Source: Paraburkholderia bannensis
GTDB lineage: Bacteria > Pseudomonadota > Gammaproteobacteria > Burkholderiales > Burkholderiaceae
Direction of reading: 5' to 3'
NCBI RefSeq assembly: GCF_014200455.1
Contig: NZ_JACHBW010000010.1
Span: 124,001 to 188,000 of the forward strand
DNA length: 64,000 nucleotides
The notes under the pieces: generated by a model
Told to the model about the DNA's origin: nothing
Databases searched by the model: none
The model's input: the letters and a program-made list of their open reading frames with translations, nothing else
In this document: positions 1 to 10,072 of the stretch, piece by piece
Layout: every line of letters starts with the position of its first letter
How positions within the stretch are numbered: position 1 is the first letter of the stretch
Made by a program: the position numbers and the translations under genes

Positions 1-279
1 GCCGCCGCGCAGGATTATTCGCCCGAGCGCGGCCAGACCAACCCCTTCCTGCATCTGTCGATGCATCTGGCGATCAGCGAACAGTTGTCGATCGACCAGC
101 CGCCGGGCATCCGCGCGGCGCACGAGCGCCTCGCGGCGCGCATGGGCTCCACGCACGACGCGCAGCACGCAATCATGGAATGTCTGGGCGAAACCATCTG
201 GGAAGCGCAGCGCACCAACACGCCGCCCGACACCGACGCCTATCTGCAGCGCATCGAACGTCGCGCCACGCGTGACTAA
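1..279 (+). CDS. DUF1841 family protein, C-terminal part
   Basis: The reading frame is open from the first base of the window and ends at TGA 277-279, so only the last 92 residues are present; the start lies upstream. The fragment has the NPFLHLSMHLAI and SIDQPPGIR segments that I associate with DUF1841 proteins of beta- and gammaproteobacteria, followed by a helical tail. The biochemical role of the family is unknown. A strong hairpin at 316-361 follows 37 bp after the stop. The family call is from recognition of the sequence, not from a search. Confidence 0.75.
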   Translation, partial: AAAQDYSPERGQTNPFLHLSMHLAISEQLSIDQPPGIRAAHERLAARMGSTHDAQHAIMECLGETIWEAQRTNTPPDTDAYLQRIERRATRD

Positions 280-315
280 GCGTTTCCAGCGCGCCAACGC
301 GCAATCGCATAAACA

Positions 316-361
316 AACACCCCGCTCGCAGCGCGATTTCCAGCGCTACGAGCGGGGTGTT
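316..361. terminator. Bidirectional terminator between DUF1841 gene and cytochrome c genes
   Basis: A perfect 13-bp inverted repeat (AACACCCCGCTCG at 316-328, its complement at 349-361) encloses a 20-base loop. It lies between two convergent genes. The A-rich left flank and T-containing right flank fit use in both directions. Confidence 0.75.
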
Positions 362-425
362 GTCGTTTCGCGCGCGTCTTATGCAGTGCGCATCGCTTCG
401 CGTCTAGAATCGCGCGCCGACTCAC

Positions 426-848
426 TTACTTCTTGTCGATCAGATCGCCCTTGAGCGATTCGATATAGGCGGCGATATCCTTCATGTCGCCCTGCGAGAG
501 GCTCTGCACCTGCGCCTGCATGATCGGGTTGTTGCGGCCCAGATGCGGGTTGCCGTTGCCCATCTGGTACTGGCGCAGCGCCCAGTAGATGTAATCGGCG
601 TGCTGGCCGGCGAGCTTCGGATACTCGGGGCTCACGGGCTTGTTCAGGTTCACGCCGTGACAGGCCGCGCAGTTGTGGCTGTCGGCGAGCACCTTGCCGT
701 TGGAGGCATCGGCGGCATGCGCCGGATGCAGCGCGAGCGTTGCCGCCAGCGCAGCGGCGCCCGACGCCAGCACGGCGGCCTTGAAGATCGATTCGCGAAG
801 CGTCGTGGCGCGCGCACCGGCACGCACGGCCATAAAGGGCTTGTTCAT
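426..848 (-). CDS. Class I cytochrome c, periplasmic
   Basis: A 140-residue monohaem cytochrome c. Residues 1-45 look like a long Sec signal ending AHA|AD. The haem-binding motif CAACH is at residues 60-64, and Met110 in the NPIMQ segment is the likely sixth ligand. The size and the spacing resemble cytochrome c553/c4-half proteins. It lies 22 bp downstream of a second cytochrome gene (871-1236) on the same strand, so the two are probably cotranscribed. Small soluble cytochromes like these carry electrons between a bc1 complex or dehydrogenase and a terminal oxidase; the actual partner cannot be told from this window. The upstream ATG at 848 is used because nothing nearer the signal fits better. 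Confidence 0.85.
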   Translation of the reverse strand: MNKPFMAVRAGARATTLRESIFKAAVLASGAAALAATLALHPAHAADASNGKVLADSHNCAACHGVNLNKPVSPEYPKLAGQHADYIYWALRQYQMGNGNPHLGRNNPIMQAQVQSLSQGDMKDIAAYIESLKGDLIDKK

Positions 849-870
849 GGATTCCTGTCTCCCGTGCCGG

Positions 871-1236
871 TTACTTCTCGGGGTTGTTCTTGGACGTGGC
901 CGTCTGCGACGCGTAATAAGCCGCGATATCGGCGATATCCTGGTCGGTCAGCGTGGTCGCGATGGCGTGCATCGTTTCGAAGTGGCGATCGCCCTTCTTG
1001 TAGCCGTGCAGCGCGTTCTGGATGTACTGCGCGTTCTGGCCGCCCAGGATCGGCACGTGGTAGACCTCGGGATAGGCGGTGCGGTAGTCGGGAATACCAT
1101 GACAGCCGATACACATCGCAACCTTGCCTTGACCTGCCTTCGCGTCGCCCACGACATCCGCGTGTGCCGTGGCCGCGAAGCCCGCCAGCGCGGTCACAAC
1201 GCCGAGCATGACGCGCTTGCCGACAATTTTTTTCAT
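871..1236 (-). CDS. Class I cytochrome c, periplasmic
   Basis: A 121-residue monohaem cytochrome. I chose the start at 1236 (MKKIVGK...), which gives a standard signal peptide of about 27 residues ending AHA|DV; a longer frame to 1299 would add an unlikely 21-residue lead. CIGCH is at residues 42-46 and Met89 (FETMHAIA) is the likely axial ligand. The C-terminal helix (DQDIADIAAYYAS) is typical of cytochrome c553/c4 domains. It is first in a two-gene unit with 426-848. The two proteins are related and may be a diverged duplication of one haem domain, as in the two halves of cytochrome c4. Confidence 0.85.
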   Translation of the reverse strand: MKKIVGKRVMLGVVTALAGFAATAHADVVGDAKAGQGKVAMCIGCHGIPDYRTAYPEVYHVPILGGQNAQYIQNALHGYKKGDRHFETMHAIATTLTDQDIADIAAYYASQTATSKNNPEK

Positions 1237-1663
1237 AGCATCCAACCTGGCTTGAGGGGATTCGAACGCCCGAACCGCAGGCCACGACCTGCGCCGCATT
1301 ACTGCTGTTTTACTTTTGGGTCGCCGTGCAGGCCGAAAAAAATCGGTCTGAGTATACCGCGACGCCGCGCAGCCCGTCCACGGGGCTGCCGCCCGTCGCG
1401 TGCCCGCTCAGGCCCGCCAGACGGGGCTCGGGCGTTATGCGGACGGCCTTTGCGGCGACTCGTGCGGGTCATCCCTGATGCGCTGCACGCGACCTGCATG
1501 CCGCACGCAACGACGGATAAAACCCTGACGGTTCGGTCCGCAAACATGGGTGAGGCGGCGCTCAATGAGTACCGCATCGGGCGCAGGAAACGATACGCGA
1601 GCCCCCTCTGAAGCAACACCCCATCTGACTTATACTGGGATTTTTTTCAGCGAGCGGTTCATC
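1237..1663. other. Intergenic region between cytochrome unit and moxR
   Basis: A 427-bp divergent spacer. It must hold the promoters of the cytochrome pair (-) and of moxR (+). A TATACT hexamer at 1631-1636 lies about 30 bp before the moxR start and could be a -10 element. Open frames here in both strands look like antisense GC-skew shadows. I see no RNA gene. Confidence 0.4.
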
Positions 1664-2515
<852 letters not shown>

Positions 2516-2560
2516 GCCGCCAGGCCGCGCCGGAAACGGAAAAAAGCACGGAGACACCGC

Positions 2561-3733
2561 ATGCTGATCGACTTCTTCTACACGCTGCGCGACGCGAAGC
2601 TGCCGGTTTCCGTGAAGGAGTACCTCACGCTGGTCGAGGCGCTCAAGGAACGCGTGATCGCGCCGTCGCTCGACGACTTCTACTATCTCGCGCGCATGAC
2701 GCTGGTGAAGGACGAGCAGTATTTCGACCGTTTCGATCAGGCCTTCGGCGCGTATTTTCGCGGCATCGAAAAGAAGTCCGAGCAGGCCTTCGAGATTCCG
2801 GAAGACTGGCTCAAGAAAAAGCTCGAACGCGATTTCACGCCCGAACAGCGCGCGCAGATCGAAGCGATGGGCGGGCTCGATAAGCTCATGGAGCGCCTGA
2901 AAGAGCTGTTCGAGGAACAGAAGGAGCGCCACGAAGGCGGCAGCAAGTGGATCGGCACGGGCGGCACGTCGCCGTTCGGCAACGGCGGCTATAACCCGGA
3001 GGGCATCCGCATCGGCGGCGAAGGCGGTCAGCGCAGCGCGGTGAAGGTGTGGGACGCGCGCGCGTATCGCGATTACGACGACCAGCTCGAAATCGGCACG
3101 CGCAATATCAAGGTGGCCTTGCGCCGCCTGCGCCGTTTCGCGCGCGAAGGCGCGGCCGAAGAACTCGATCTGAACGACACGATCCGCAGCACGGCCGCCA
3201 ACGCGGGCTGGCTCGACCTCAAGATGGTGCCGGAGCGCCACAACAATGTGAAAGTGCTGATGCTGCTCGACGTGGGCGGCTCGATGGACGATCACATCAA
3301 ACGCACCGAAGAACTCTTTTCGGCCGCCAAGGCCGAGTTCAAGCATCTGGAGTTCTACTACTTCCACAATTGCGTCTACGACTACCTGTGGAAGAACAAC
3401 CGCCGCCGTCACGCGGAACGCACGCCCACCTGGGATCTGCTGCACAAATTTACGCCCGACTACAAGCTCATCTTCGTGGGCGACGCCACCATGAGCCCGT
3501 ATGAAGTGCTGCAGCCGGGCGGCTCGGTCGAGTACAACAATCCGGAAGCGGGCGCCGTATGGCTGCGGCGTCTTGCCGACCAGTTCCCGCATTTCGCGTG
3601 GCTCAATCCCGAGCCCGAGCGGCTATGGGAATACCGCCAGTCTGTCTCCGTGATCCGCGAGATTCTCGGGCATCGCATGTATCCGCTGACCGTCGCCGGG
3701 CTGGAAACGGCCATGCGCGTGCTGAGCAAGTAA
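2561..3733 (+). CDS. VWA domain-containing CoxE-like protein
   Basis: A 390-residue protein with a start preceded by a GGAG Shine-Dalgarno sequence. The N-terminal 130 residues are helical and charged; residues 131-160 are a Gly-rich linker; the C-terminal half is a VWA-like domain with the metal-site motif DVGGS at 237-241, in which Gly replaces the usual Ser-containing DxSxS centre. CoxE proteins cooperate with MoxR ATPases (CoxD in carbon monoxide dehydrogenase biogenesis). The pairing with moxR is conserved in many proteobacteria that lack cox genes, so I infer a maturation role for an unidentified complex. Confidence 0.88.
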   Translation: MLIDFFYTLRDAKLPVSVKEYLTLVEALKERVIAPSLDDFYYLARMTLVKDEQYFDRFDQAFGAYFRGIEKKSEQAFEIPEDWLKKKLERDFTPEQRAQIEAMGGLDKLMERLKELFEEQKERHEGGSKWIGTGGTSPFGNGGYNPEGIRIGGEGGQRSAVKVWDARAYRDYDDQLEIGTRNIKVALRRLRRFAREGAAEELDLNDTIRSTAANAGWLDLKMVPERHNNVKVLMLLDVGGSMDDHIKRTEELFSAAKAEFKHLEFYYFHNCVYDYLWKNNRRRHAERTPTWDLLHKFTPDYKLIFVGDATMSPYEVLQPGGSVEYNNPEAGAVWLRRLADQFPHFAWLNPEPERLWEYRQSVSVIREILGHRMYPLTVAGLETAMRVLSK

Positions 3734-3810
3734 CCCTTCCCTCCCCCTCGCATCACCGCGCCGCTTGACCAGACGGTTGCGCACACAACAACAAATCAGG
3801 AGTTTTCAGC

Positions 3811-5028
3811 ATGACCGCGCCTTCATCCCCCGACCTGCCGGCGAGCGTCCGGCCGGCACCGCTGCGGCCGCTCGCCGATACGTCGGTGGCCACCATCGTG
3901 GCCGGTTTCGTCGCGATGATGACGGGCTACACCAGTTCGCTGGTGCTGATGTTTCAGGCCGGGCAGGCCGCGCACCTGACCGACGCGCAGATTTCCTCCT
4001 GGATCTGGGCGTTGTCGATCGGCATGGCGGTGACCACCATCGGGCTGTCGCTGTGGTTCCGCGCGCCCACCGTGGTCGCGTGGTCCACGCCGGGCGCGGC
4101 GCTGCTGATCAGCTCGCTGCCGCATGTGCCGTATGCCGAAGCCATCGGCGCGTATATCGTCTGTGCACTGCTGCTGACTGCCGTGGGCTTGACCGGCTGG
4201 TTCGATACGCTGATGAAACGCATTCCCGCCGGCATTGCGGCGGCGCTGCTCGCGGGCATCCTGTTCGAAATCGGCATCGAAATTTTCCACGCCGCCCAGG
4301 TGCAGACGCCGCTCGTCCTCACCATGTTCTTCGCCTACCTGCTGATGAAGCGCTTCATGCCTCGCTATGCAATTGTCGGCACGCTGGTGGTGGGCATCGC
4401 GGCTGCGGCGGCGCTGGGCCTGCTCGATTTCAGCCACTTCCGCGTGGCCGTGGCGAAGCCCGTGTTCACGATGCCCGCGTTCTCGGTGCAGGCAATCGTC
4501 AGCATCGGTATTCCGCTGTTCGTGGTGGCGATGGCTTCGCAGAACGTGCCCGGCATCGCCGTGATTCGCGCCGATGGCTACGACACGCCGTCCTCGCCGC
4601 TGATCGCGACCACGGGTCTGGCCTCGCTCCTGCTCGCGCCGTTCGGCTCGCACGGCATCAACCTCGCGGCCATCACGGCGGCAATCTGCACCGGGCCGCA
4701 CGCGCACGAGGACCGCAACAAGCGCTATATGGCCGCCGTCTGGTGCGGCATCTTCTATCTGATCGCGGGCATTTTCGGCGCGACCATCGCTGCGCTGTTC
4801 GCGGCATTTCCGCAGGCGCTGGTGGTGTCGATCGCGGCGCTGGCGCTGTTCGGCTCGATCATGAGCGGCCTCACCAATGCGATGCAGAACCCCAAAGAGC
4901 GCGAGGCGGCGCTCGTGACCTTCATGGTGACGGCCTCGGGCCTGACGCTGCTGTCGATCGGCGCGGCGTTCTGGGGGCTGGTCGCGGGCGTGCTCACGCA
5001 GGTCGTGCTGAACGCGCGCAAAGCGTGA
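3811..5028 (+). CDS. BenE family benzoate/H+ symporter-like permease
   Basis: A 405-residue, almost wholly hydrophobic protein with about 12 predicted membrane segments, starting after a good AGGAG site at 3799-3803. The N-terminal GFVAMMTGYTSSLVLMFQA stretch and the conserved APFGSHGINLAAITAAICTG segment (near residue 275) are hallmarks of BenE transporters in the inner membrane. Family members import benzoate or act as aromatic-acid permeases, but no benzoate catabolic genes occur here, so the substrate is open. The gene follows the moxR/coxE pair by 77 bp and may or may not share its transcript. Confidence 0.88.
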   Translation: MTAPSSPDLPASVRPAPLRPLADTSVATIVAGFVAMMTGYTSSLVLMFQAGQAAHLTDAQISSWIWALSIGMAVTTIGLSLWFRAPTVVAWSTPGAALLISSLPHVPYAEAIGAYIVCALLLTAVGLTGWFDTLMKRIPAGIAAALLAGILFEIGIEIFHAAQVQTPLVLTMFFAYLLMKRFMPRYAIVGTLVVGIAAAAALGLLDFSHFRVAVAKPVFTMPAFSVQAIVSIGIPLFVVAMASQNVPGIAVIRADGYDTPSSPLIATTGLASLLLAPFGSHGINLAAITAAICTGPHAHEDRNKRYMAAVWCGIFYLIAGIFGATIAALFAAFPQALVVSIAALALFGSIMSGLTNAMQNPKEREAALVTFMVTASGLTLLSIGAAFWGLVAGVLTQVVLNARKA

Positions 5029-5336
5029 GGGCGCGAGACGGCGCGAAATAGCGGGGTCGTGGGCGGATTGAAAGCCCCGGCACCCAATTTGCGCCTATTT
5101 TTGTTCGGCACGCCCGCGTCATCGCACCGCCTGCCGATCCGCCATAAAATAATGTGTGAGCCGCGCCGACCCAACTGCCGCTCGAGGCCCGCGGCGCAGC
5201 ATCGCCCTTTCGCATTCAGGCGTAATCGACGCTTAGCGTTTTGCGTTCCGCCCTGCACAGCACGAGCCAGCCGCTCGCGCGCGCAGGCCGTTAAATTTTT
5301 ACCGACGCCGGCGCGCACGCGCCCACAAGGCCAGAC
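5029..5336. other. Intergenic region upstream of transaldolase
   Basis: 308 bp between benE and tal. It contains TAAAAT at 5144-5149, a possible -10 element, and an AT-richer patch near 5290-5300 just before the tal start. I see no clear operator or hairpin terminator for benE. Confidence 0.35.
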
Positions 5337-6296
5337 ATGACTACCGCACTCGATCAGCTCAAGCAGTACACCACCGTCGTCGCCGATACGGGCGACTTCC
5401 AGCAATTCGTCCAGTACAAGCCGCAGGACGCGACCACCAACCCGTCGCTGATCCTCAAGGCCGTGCAGAAGGCGGAATACCGTCCGCTGCTCGAAAAAAC
5501 CGTGCGCGATCACGCAGGCGAGTCGGTCGAAGCGATCATCGACCATCTGCTGATCGCTTTCGGCACCGAAATCCTCAAGATCATTCCGGGCCGGGTCTCG
5601 ACCGAAGTCGACGCGCGCCTGTCGTTCGACACGCAGAAGTCGATCGACAAGGCCCATCACCTCATCGACCTCTACAAGAAGGCCGGCATCGAAAAAGAGC
5701 GCGTGCTGATCAAGCTCGCCTCCACGTGGGAAGGCATCCGCGCGGCCGAAGTGCTGCAGAAGGAAGGCATCCGCTGCAACATGACGCTGCTGTTCTCGCT
5801 CGCGCAGGCCGCGGCGTGCGCCGAAGCGGGCGCGCAGCTGATCTCGCCGTTCGTTGGCCGCATCTACGACTGGTACAAGAAGGCCAAGGGCGCGGACTGG
5901 GACGACGCGAAGGACGGCGGCGCCAACGATCCGGGCGTGCAGTCGGTGCGCAAGATCTACGCGTACTACAAGAAGTTTGGCTACAAGACCGAAGTGATGG
6001 GCGCGAGCTTCCGCAACACGAGCCAGATCGTCGAACTGGCAGGCTGCGACCTGCTGACGATCAGCCCCGATCTGCTGCAAAAGCTCCATGACAGCAGCGA
6101 AAAGATCGAGCGCAAGCTCTCGCCGCAAGCGTTCGCGAACGAGCAGATCGAGCGCGTGGCCGTCGACGAACCGTCGTTCCGCTTCCTGCTCAACGAAGAC
6201 GCCATGGCGACCGAGAAGCTCGCCGAAGGCATCCGCGCATTCGCCGCCGATGCCGTCAAACTCGACAAGATGGTCGAGGAACTGCGCACGAAGTAA
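5337..6296 (+). CDS. tal: Transaldolase
   Basis: A 319-residue transaldolase of the TalB type, normal length for the family. DATTNPSL at residues 31-38 is the conserved N-terminal motif, and Lys126 in ERVLIKLASTWEG is the Schiff-base lysine. The enzyme moves a dihydroxyacetone unit between sedoheptulose 7-phosphate and glyceraldehyde 3-phosphate in the nonoxidative pentose phosphate pathway. The gene stands alone between a long leader and a strong hairpin terminator at 6331-6360, so it is probably monocistronic and constitutively expressed. Confidence 0.97.
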   Translation: MTTALDQLKQYTTVVADTGDFQQFVQYKPQDATTNPSLILKAVQKAEYRPLLEKTVRDHAGESVEAIIDHLLIAFGTEILKIIPGRVSTEVDARLSFDTQKSIDKAHHLIDLYKKAGIEKERVLIKLASTWEGIRAAEVLQKEGIRCNMTLLFSLAQAAACAEAGAQLISPFVGRIYDWYKKAKGADWDDAKDGGANDPGVQSVRKIYAYYKKFGYKTEVMGASFRNTSQIVELAGCDLLTISPDLLQKLHDSSEKIERKLSPQAFANEQIERVAVDEPSFRFLLNEDAMATEKLAEGIRAFAADAVKLDKMVEELRTK

Positions 6297-6330
6297 GCGC
6301 TGCTTTAAGCGCTGTATGCGGCACGCAGCA

Positions 6331-6363
6331 AAGGCCGCCCGTTACCCGACGGGCGGCCTTTTT
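6331..6363 (+). terminator. Rho-independent terminator of tal
   Basis: An 11-bp perfect stem (AAGGCCGCCCG at 6331-6341 and its complement at 6350-6360) is followed by a run of T. It lies 34 bp after the tal stop codon. Confidence 0.9.
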
Positions 6364-6604
6364 CATGCCCAGCGCGTCCTGCAACCTCTATTCCACTCTG
6401 CGCTCTCGCAAACCCTGGCGACACGTTCATCCGTATGGTGCACGCGCACGCCTAGAATCAGGGCAGCGGCCCACGAGCCGCGCGATTCCGGTCTCCGATG
6501 TCGGGCGACGTGACCCCACAGACGCGCAACGACGCGCCGCGCATGCAACGCATGAACGCGGCTCAAGGGACCGGCCAGACGTCCATCCGTCAAGGAAGAT
6601 GACG

Positions 6605-7036
6605 ATGCAAATCCAGCCCTATCTGTTCTACAACGGCACCTGCGAGGAGGCGATCGCGTTCTATCGCGAAGCGCTCGGCGCCACGGAGCTGTTCAAGATG
6701 CGCTTCAAGGAAGGCCCGCCCGATCCGCAGCGCCCCATGCCGCCAGAAATCGCCGACAAGATCATGCACGCGACGATCCAGATCGGCGACGCGCAACTGA
6801 TGATGTCCGACGGCGGCTGCATGACGCAACAGGACAAGTTTGCGGGCTTCAACGTCTCGCTCACGGCGCCCGACGCCGCCGCGGCGCAGCGCTATTTCGA
6901 TGCGCTTTCGAAGGGCGCGCAGATCGGCATGCCGTTCCAGAAGACTTTCTGGTCGCCCGGCTTCGGCATGCTGACCGACAAGTTCGGCGTACCGTGGATG
7001 ATCACCGCGCCGCCGCTCGAAAACCCTGCGCCTTGA
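6605..7036 (+). CDS. VOC family protein, PhnB-like
   Basis: A 143-residue protein of the vicinal-oxygen-chelate fold, PhnB/YjdN type (LFYNGTCEEAIAFYREALGA near the start, GMLTDKFGVPWMI near the end). Two ATG codons, 6599 and 6605, are in frame; an AAGGA at 6592-6596 is 8 bases from the second and only 2 from the first, so I chose 6605. PhnB-like proteins are often annotated as glyoxalase or 3-demethylubiquinone methyltransferase relatives, but most have no assigned reaction. It stands alone between tal and a gene on the other strand. Confidence 0.88.
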   Translation: MQIQPYLFYNGTCEEAIAFYREALGATELFKMRFKEGPPDPQRPMPPEIADKIMHATIQIGDAQLMMSDGGCMTQQDKFAGFNVSLTAPDAAAAQRYFDALSKGAQIGMPFQKTFWSPGFGMLTDKFGVPWMITAPPLENPAP

Positions 7037-7057
7037 TGTCCTGAAAACGCACGCGCC

Positions 7058-8203
7058 TCACACCATGCGGTGCAGATGGGCGCGCTCGATATTCCATCTC
7101 GGCTCGGTTTCAAGGAGCACGGCACGCAGTTGCCCCACCTGCTCCTCGAAACGCTGTTCGAGCCAGTAAGGTCCCTGCATTTCCGGCGCGAGCGGCGCGG
7201 ATGGCGCCAACGCCGCCTCGCCGCCCGTGTCGAGCGGGCTCGAACGCAAGGCCCGGGCCGCCGCTTGCGGATGACGCGCGCCGCCAAAGCGCAGCGCCCG
7301 TGCGGTCGTCAGCAGCGCTTCACGCACGCACGCGCTGCGCTCGGCAAACGCCACGCGCACGAGTTGCTGCTCGTAGTGCCCAAGTCCCGTCGACATCATT
7401 TCCAGCGAACTGAGGATCGAGCGATGCAGGCGCTGCACGTGTTCGAGCCGCGCCACCGGCACGTCGATCTCCTTCGCCACCGATGGCATCAATGCCCGCA
7501 ACTCCACGAGCCGCGTGTTGAGACGGCGAAACTGCGCAACCTGGGTTTCGGTTTCGACGTGCTGGCCGCTCACGATCTGCGCGTACACGCGCGCGCATTC
7601 GCGCAGATTGTCGGCGAGGCGATAGCGCCATGAGTACGTTGCGTGCAGCGGCAGCGCGAAGGAGAACGCCAGCGCGATCACGATGCCGACCATCACGTTG
7701 AGCGTGCGCCACAGGCCCGTGTCGATGAGATTGTCGCCGTGGCCGGCGACGATGCACATCGTGATGGCCGTCAGCAGCGCCACATAGCCCGGCTTGCCGA
7801 TCGCGTAATAGCTGCACACGGCCGCGACGATCGACATCAGCGAATACGTGAGCCACGTCGATCCGGTCACGGCCTGCACCACGATCAGCGTCAAGCCAAT
7901 CAACGCGCCGAGCAGCGTGCCGAGCGCCCGCTCGGTGGCCTTCTTGCGGATATTGCCGTGATGCTGCAGACCGCCGATCACCACCAGCAACGTGACCGAC
8001 GACCAGATGCCATGCGGAATGTCGATGCCCGTGGTCGCGAGGATCGATACCAGCATCGCCAGTCCCACGCGCACCGCGTGGATCAAGCCGGCATTGCGGT
8101 AACGATAGAACGGCGAAGTGAGCGCGCGCCACATGCGCGCCACGCGCGAGCGCGGGCGCAGGGGACCACGTGAGAGACGGGTTTCAGAATCGGATTCGGC
8201 CAT
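7058..8203 (-). CDS. FUSC family inner-membrane protein
   Basis: A 381-residue protein with a cytoplasmic N-terminus, about six membrane segments between residues 40 and 190, and a soluble helical C-terminal half. The segment with IPHGIWSSVTLLVVIGG followed by RALGTLLGALIGL is characteristic of FUSC (fusaric-acid resistance/YccS-type) proteins. Such proteins are thought to be part of aromatic-acid efflux systems, yet this one has no AaeA/AaeB-like partner beside it. I started it at MAESDSE (8203) rather than at 8230, because the longer lead is not typical. The stop codon lies just 21 bp from the convergent VOC gene. Confidence 0.82.
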   Translation of the reverse strand: MAESDSETRLSRGPLRPRSRVARMWRALTSPFYRYRNAGLIHAVRVGLAMLVSILATTGIDIPHGIWSSVTLLVVIGGLQHHGNIRKKATERALGTLLGALIGLTLIVVQAVTGSTWLTYSLMSIVAAVCSYYAIGKPGYVALLTAITMCIVAGHGDNLIDTGLWRTLNVMVGIVIALAFSFALPLHATYSWRYRLADNLRECARVYAQIVSGQHVETETQVAQFRRLNTRLVELRALMPSVAKEIDVPVARLEHVQRLHRSILSSLEMMSTGLGHYEQQLVRVAFAERSACVREALLTTARALRFGGARHPQAAARALRSSPLDTGGEAALAPSAPLAPEMQGPYWLEQRFEEQVGQLRAVLLETEPRWNIERAHLHRMV

Positions 8204-8228
8204 GGCAAACATCGTGCACCAGAAAAAC

Positions 8229-8256
8229 AAAAGCCCGCAACCGTGAAGTTGCGGGC
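8229..8256 (-). terminator. Rho-independent terminator after the symporter gene
   Basis: A 9-bp perfect stem (GCCCGCAAC 8233-8241, complement 8248-8256) is followed, reading the minus strand, by a T-rich tract. It ends the DUF3311/symporter unit before the FUSC gene. Confidence 0.85.
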
Positions 8257-8285
8257 CCTCATCGTTTGAAACGCACGGAACCGGA

Positions 8286-9836
8286 TCAGCTTTCGAGCAC
8301 GTCCAGATAATCCTCGGGGCGGGTGCGATCCTGACCCTTCTGCATACCGAACAGATGCACCAGCGCGGAGACCACCACCGACACCACCAGATTGACGATC
8401 AGCGACCACACCGCCGCGTAGCCCGGCACGTCCATGCCGAACAGATGCAGAACGAAAATCGAGCCTTTCAGGTGCAGCGAAATCGCCATCCACGTGCCCG
8501 TGGCGATACCCACCGCCCAGCCGATCAGCAGGCCGCGCCAGTCCAGCATGCGCGTGTACAGGCCGAGCACGATCGCGGGCAGCGTCTGGATGATCCAGAT
8601 GCCGCCGAGCAGTTGCAGCTGGATCGCGTAGGTCAGCGGCAGACCCAGGATGAACGCCACCGCCCCCACCTTCACGATCAGCGAAACCATCTTGGCGATA
8701 TTGGTCTCCTGCTCGTGCGTCATGTTGCGGTTGACGAACTCCTTGTGGATGTTGCGCGTGTAGAGATTGGCGGCGGCGATCGACATGATCGCCGCCGGCA
8801 CCAGCGCGCCGATGCCGATCGCCGCGAACGCCACGCCCACGAACCACGACGGGAAGAAGTGCAGGAACAGTGCCGGGACCGCGAAGTTCGGACCGAAGGC
8901 CTTGAAGTACGGCGCGTATTGCGGCATGTCCTTCACGCCCGAGGCGAGCGCCATATAACCGAGCAGCGCGAGCAGACCGAGCACCAGCGAGTACGCGGGC
9001 AGCATCGCCATATTGCGGCGAATGGTGTTGCCCGACGACGACGACAGGATCGCCGTGACCGAGTGCGGATACAGGAACAGCGCGAGCGCCGACCCCACCG
9101 CCAGCGTCGCGTAGGCGCTATAGCCGTTCAGGCTCGACGCGTCCGGTGCCTTGAGCAGCAACTTGGCCGGCGGCACGGAGCCGAAGATATGGCCGAAGCC
9201 GCCCATCTGCGCCGGAATCACGATGATCGCCACGGCGATGGTGATATAGATCAGCACGTCCTTCACCACCGCGATCATGGCCGGCGCGCGCAGGCCCGAG
9301 GTGTAGGTGTAGGCCGCGAGAATCGCGAACGCAATGATGAGCGGCAGGTCGCCGACAAAACCGGTCGTATCGAAGCCGAGCGCGCCGATCACCACTTCGA
9401 TCCCCACCAGCTGCAGCGCGATATACGGCATGGTCGCGACGATGCCCGTCACCGCGATCGCCAGCGCCAGCATGCGGCTGCCGTAGCGTGCGCTGACGAA
9501 GTCGGCGGAGGTCACATACTGGTGACGCTTGGCGATGGCCCAGAGCTTGGGGAACACCACGAAGGCGAACGGATAGATCAGGATCGTGTACGGCAGCGCG
9601 AAGAAACCCGTCGCGCCCGCGCCGAACACCAGCGCCGGCACCGCGACAAACGTGTACGCGGTATAGAGATCGCCGCCCAGCAGGAACCAGGTGACGACGG
9701 TGCCGAAACGCCGGCCGCCCAGGCCCCACTCTTCCAGATGGCCAAGGTCGCCCTTGCGCCAGTGCGCGGCCAGAAAGCCGATGATCGTCACGCCGACGAA
9801 AAAGAGGATAAAGACGAAGGTTGCAGTGGCATTCAT
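8286..9836 (-). CDS. Sodium:solute symporter, MctP-like monocarboxylate permease
   Basis: A 516-residue protein with about 13 membrane segments. The SSS-family signature region lies around WGLGGRRFGTVVTWFLLGGD and VTSADFVSARYGS. The start is MNATATF at 9836, whose ATG overlaps the stop of the upstream DUF3311 gene in an ATGA. A small DUF3311 protein followed by an SSS protein is the arrangement of MctP-type monocarboxylate (lactate, pyruvate, alanine) uptake systems, as described for Rhizobium MctP. The substrate here is inferred from that layout only. Confidence 0.88.
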   Translation of the reverse strand: MNATATFVFILFFVGVTIIGFLAAHWRKGDLGHLEEWGLGGRRFGTVVTWFLLGGDLYTAYTFVAVPALVFGAGATGFFALPYTILIYPFAFVVFPKLWAIAKRHQYVTSADFVSARYGSRMLALAIAVTGIVATMPYIALQLVGIEVVIGALGFDTTGFVGDLPLIIAFAILAAYTYTSGLRAPAMIAVVKDVLIYITIAVAIIVIPAQMGGFGHIFGSVPPAKLLLKAPDASSLNGYSAYATLAVGSALALFLYPHSVTAILSSSSGNTIRRNMAMLPAYSLVLGLLALLGYMALASGVKDMPQYAPYFKAFGPNFAVPALFLHFFPSWFVGVAFAAIGIGALVPAAIMSIAAANLYTRNIHKEFVNRNMTHEQETNIAKMVSLIVKVGAVAFILGLPLTYAIQLQLLGGIWIIQTLPAIVLGLYTRMLDWRGLLIGWAVGIATGTWMAISLHLKGSIFVLHLFGMDVPGYAAVWSLIVNLVVSVVVSALVHLFGMQKGQDRTRPEDYLDVLES

Positions 9837-10072
9837 CGCGCGCCTCCTGCCTTGCCGCCCTTCGAGCGGTCCTTGGTCTTGAAGTAGACGAGCGCGGTAA
9901 TGACGGCGCTGATCAGCACCCAGAGGAGCTGATACCAGTAGAAGTACGGGAAATCCCACAAGGTGGGTTCCACCTTGTTGTACGACGGGACCCAGATCAT
10001 GGCGATCCAGGGCAAGAGCAGCAGCCAGAGCCAGCGCTTGCTGGCCTTTGCGGCGTCGGCGTCGTGAGCCAT
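9833..10072 (-). CDS. DUF3311 small membrane protein, symporter partner
   Basis: A 79-residue protein with two membrane helices (about residues 12-28 and 44-64) and a basic C-terminus. The start follows a GAGGAGGAGA ribosome site. The WVPSYNKVEP.LWDFPYFYWYQ pattern marks DUF3311. These proteins are nearly always encoded just before an SSS symporter, as here with a 4-base overlap, and are believed to help assemble or couple it, analogous to the YhdT/PanF and DUF485/ActP pairs. Confidence 0.9.
   Translation of the reverse strand: MAHDADAAKASKRWLWLLLLPWIAMIWVPSYNKVEPTLWDFPYFYWYQLLWVLISAVITALVYFKTKDRSKGGKAGGAR

Noticed and set aside
1251..1299. tRNA-like T-arm sequence (GTTCGAATCCCC on minus strand)
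   Set aside because: The T stem has a mismatch, no acceptor or anticodon stem can be folded, and no CCA follows.
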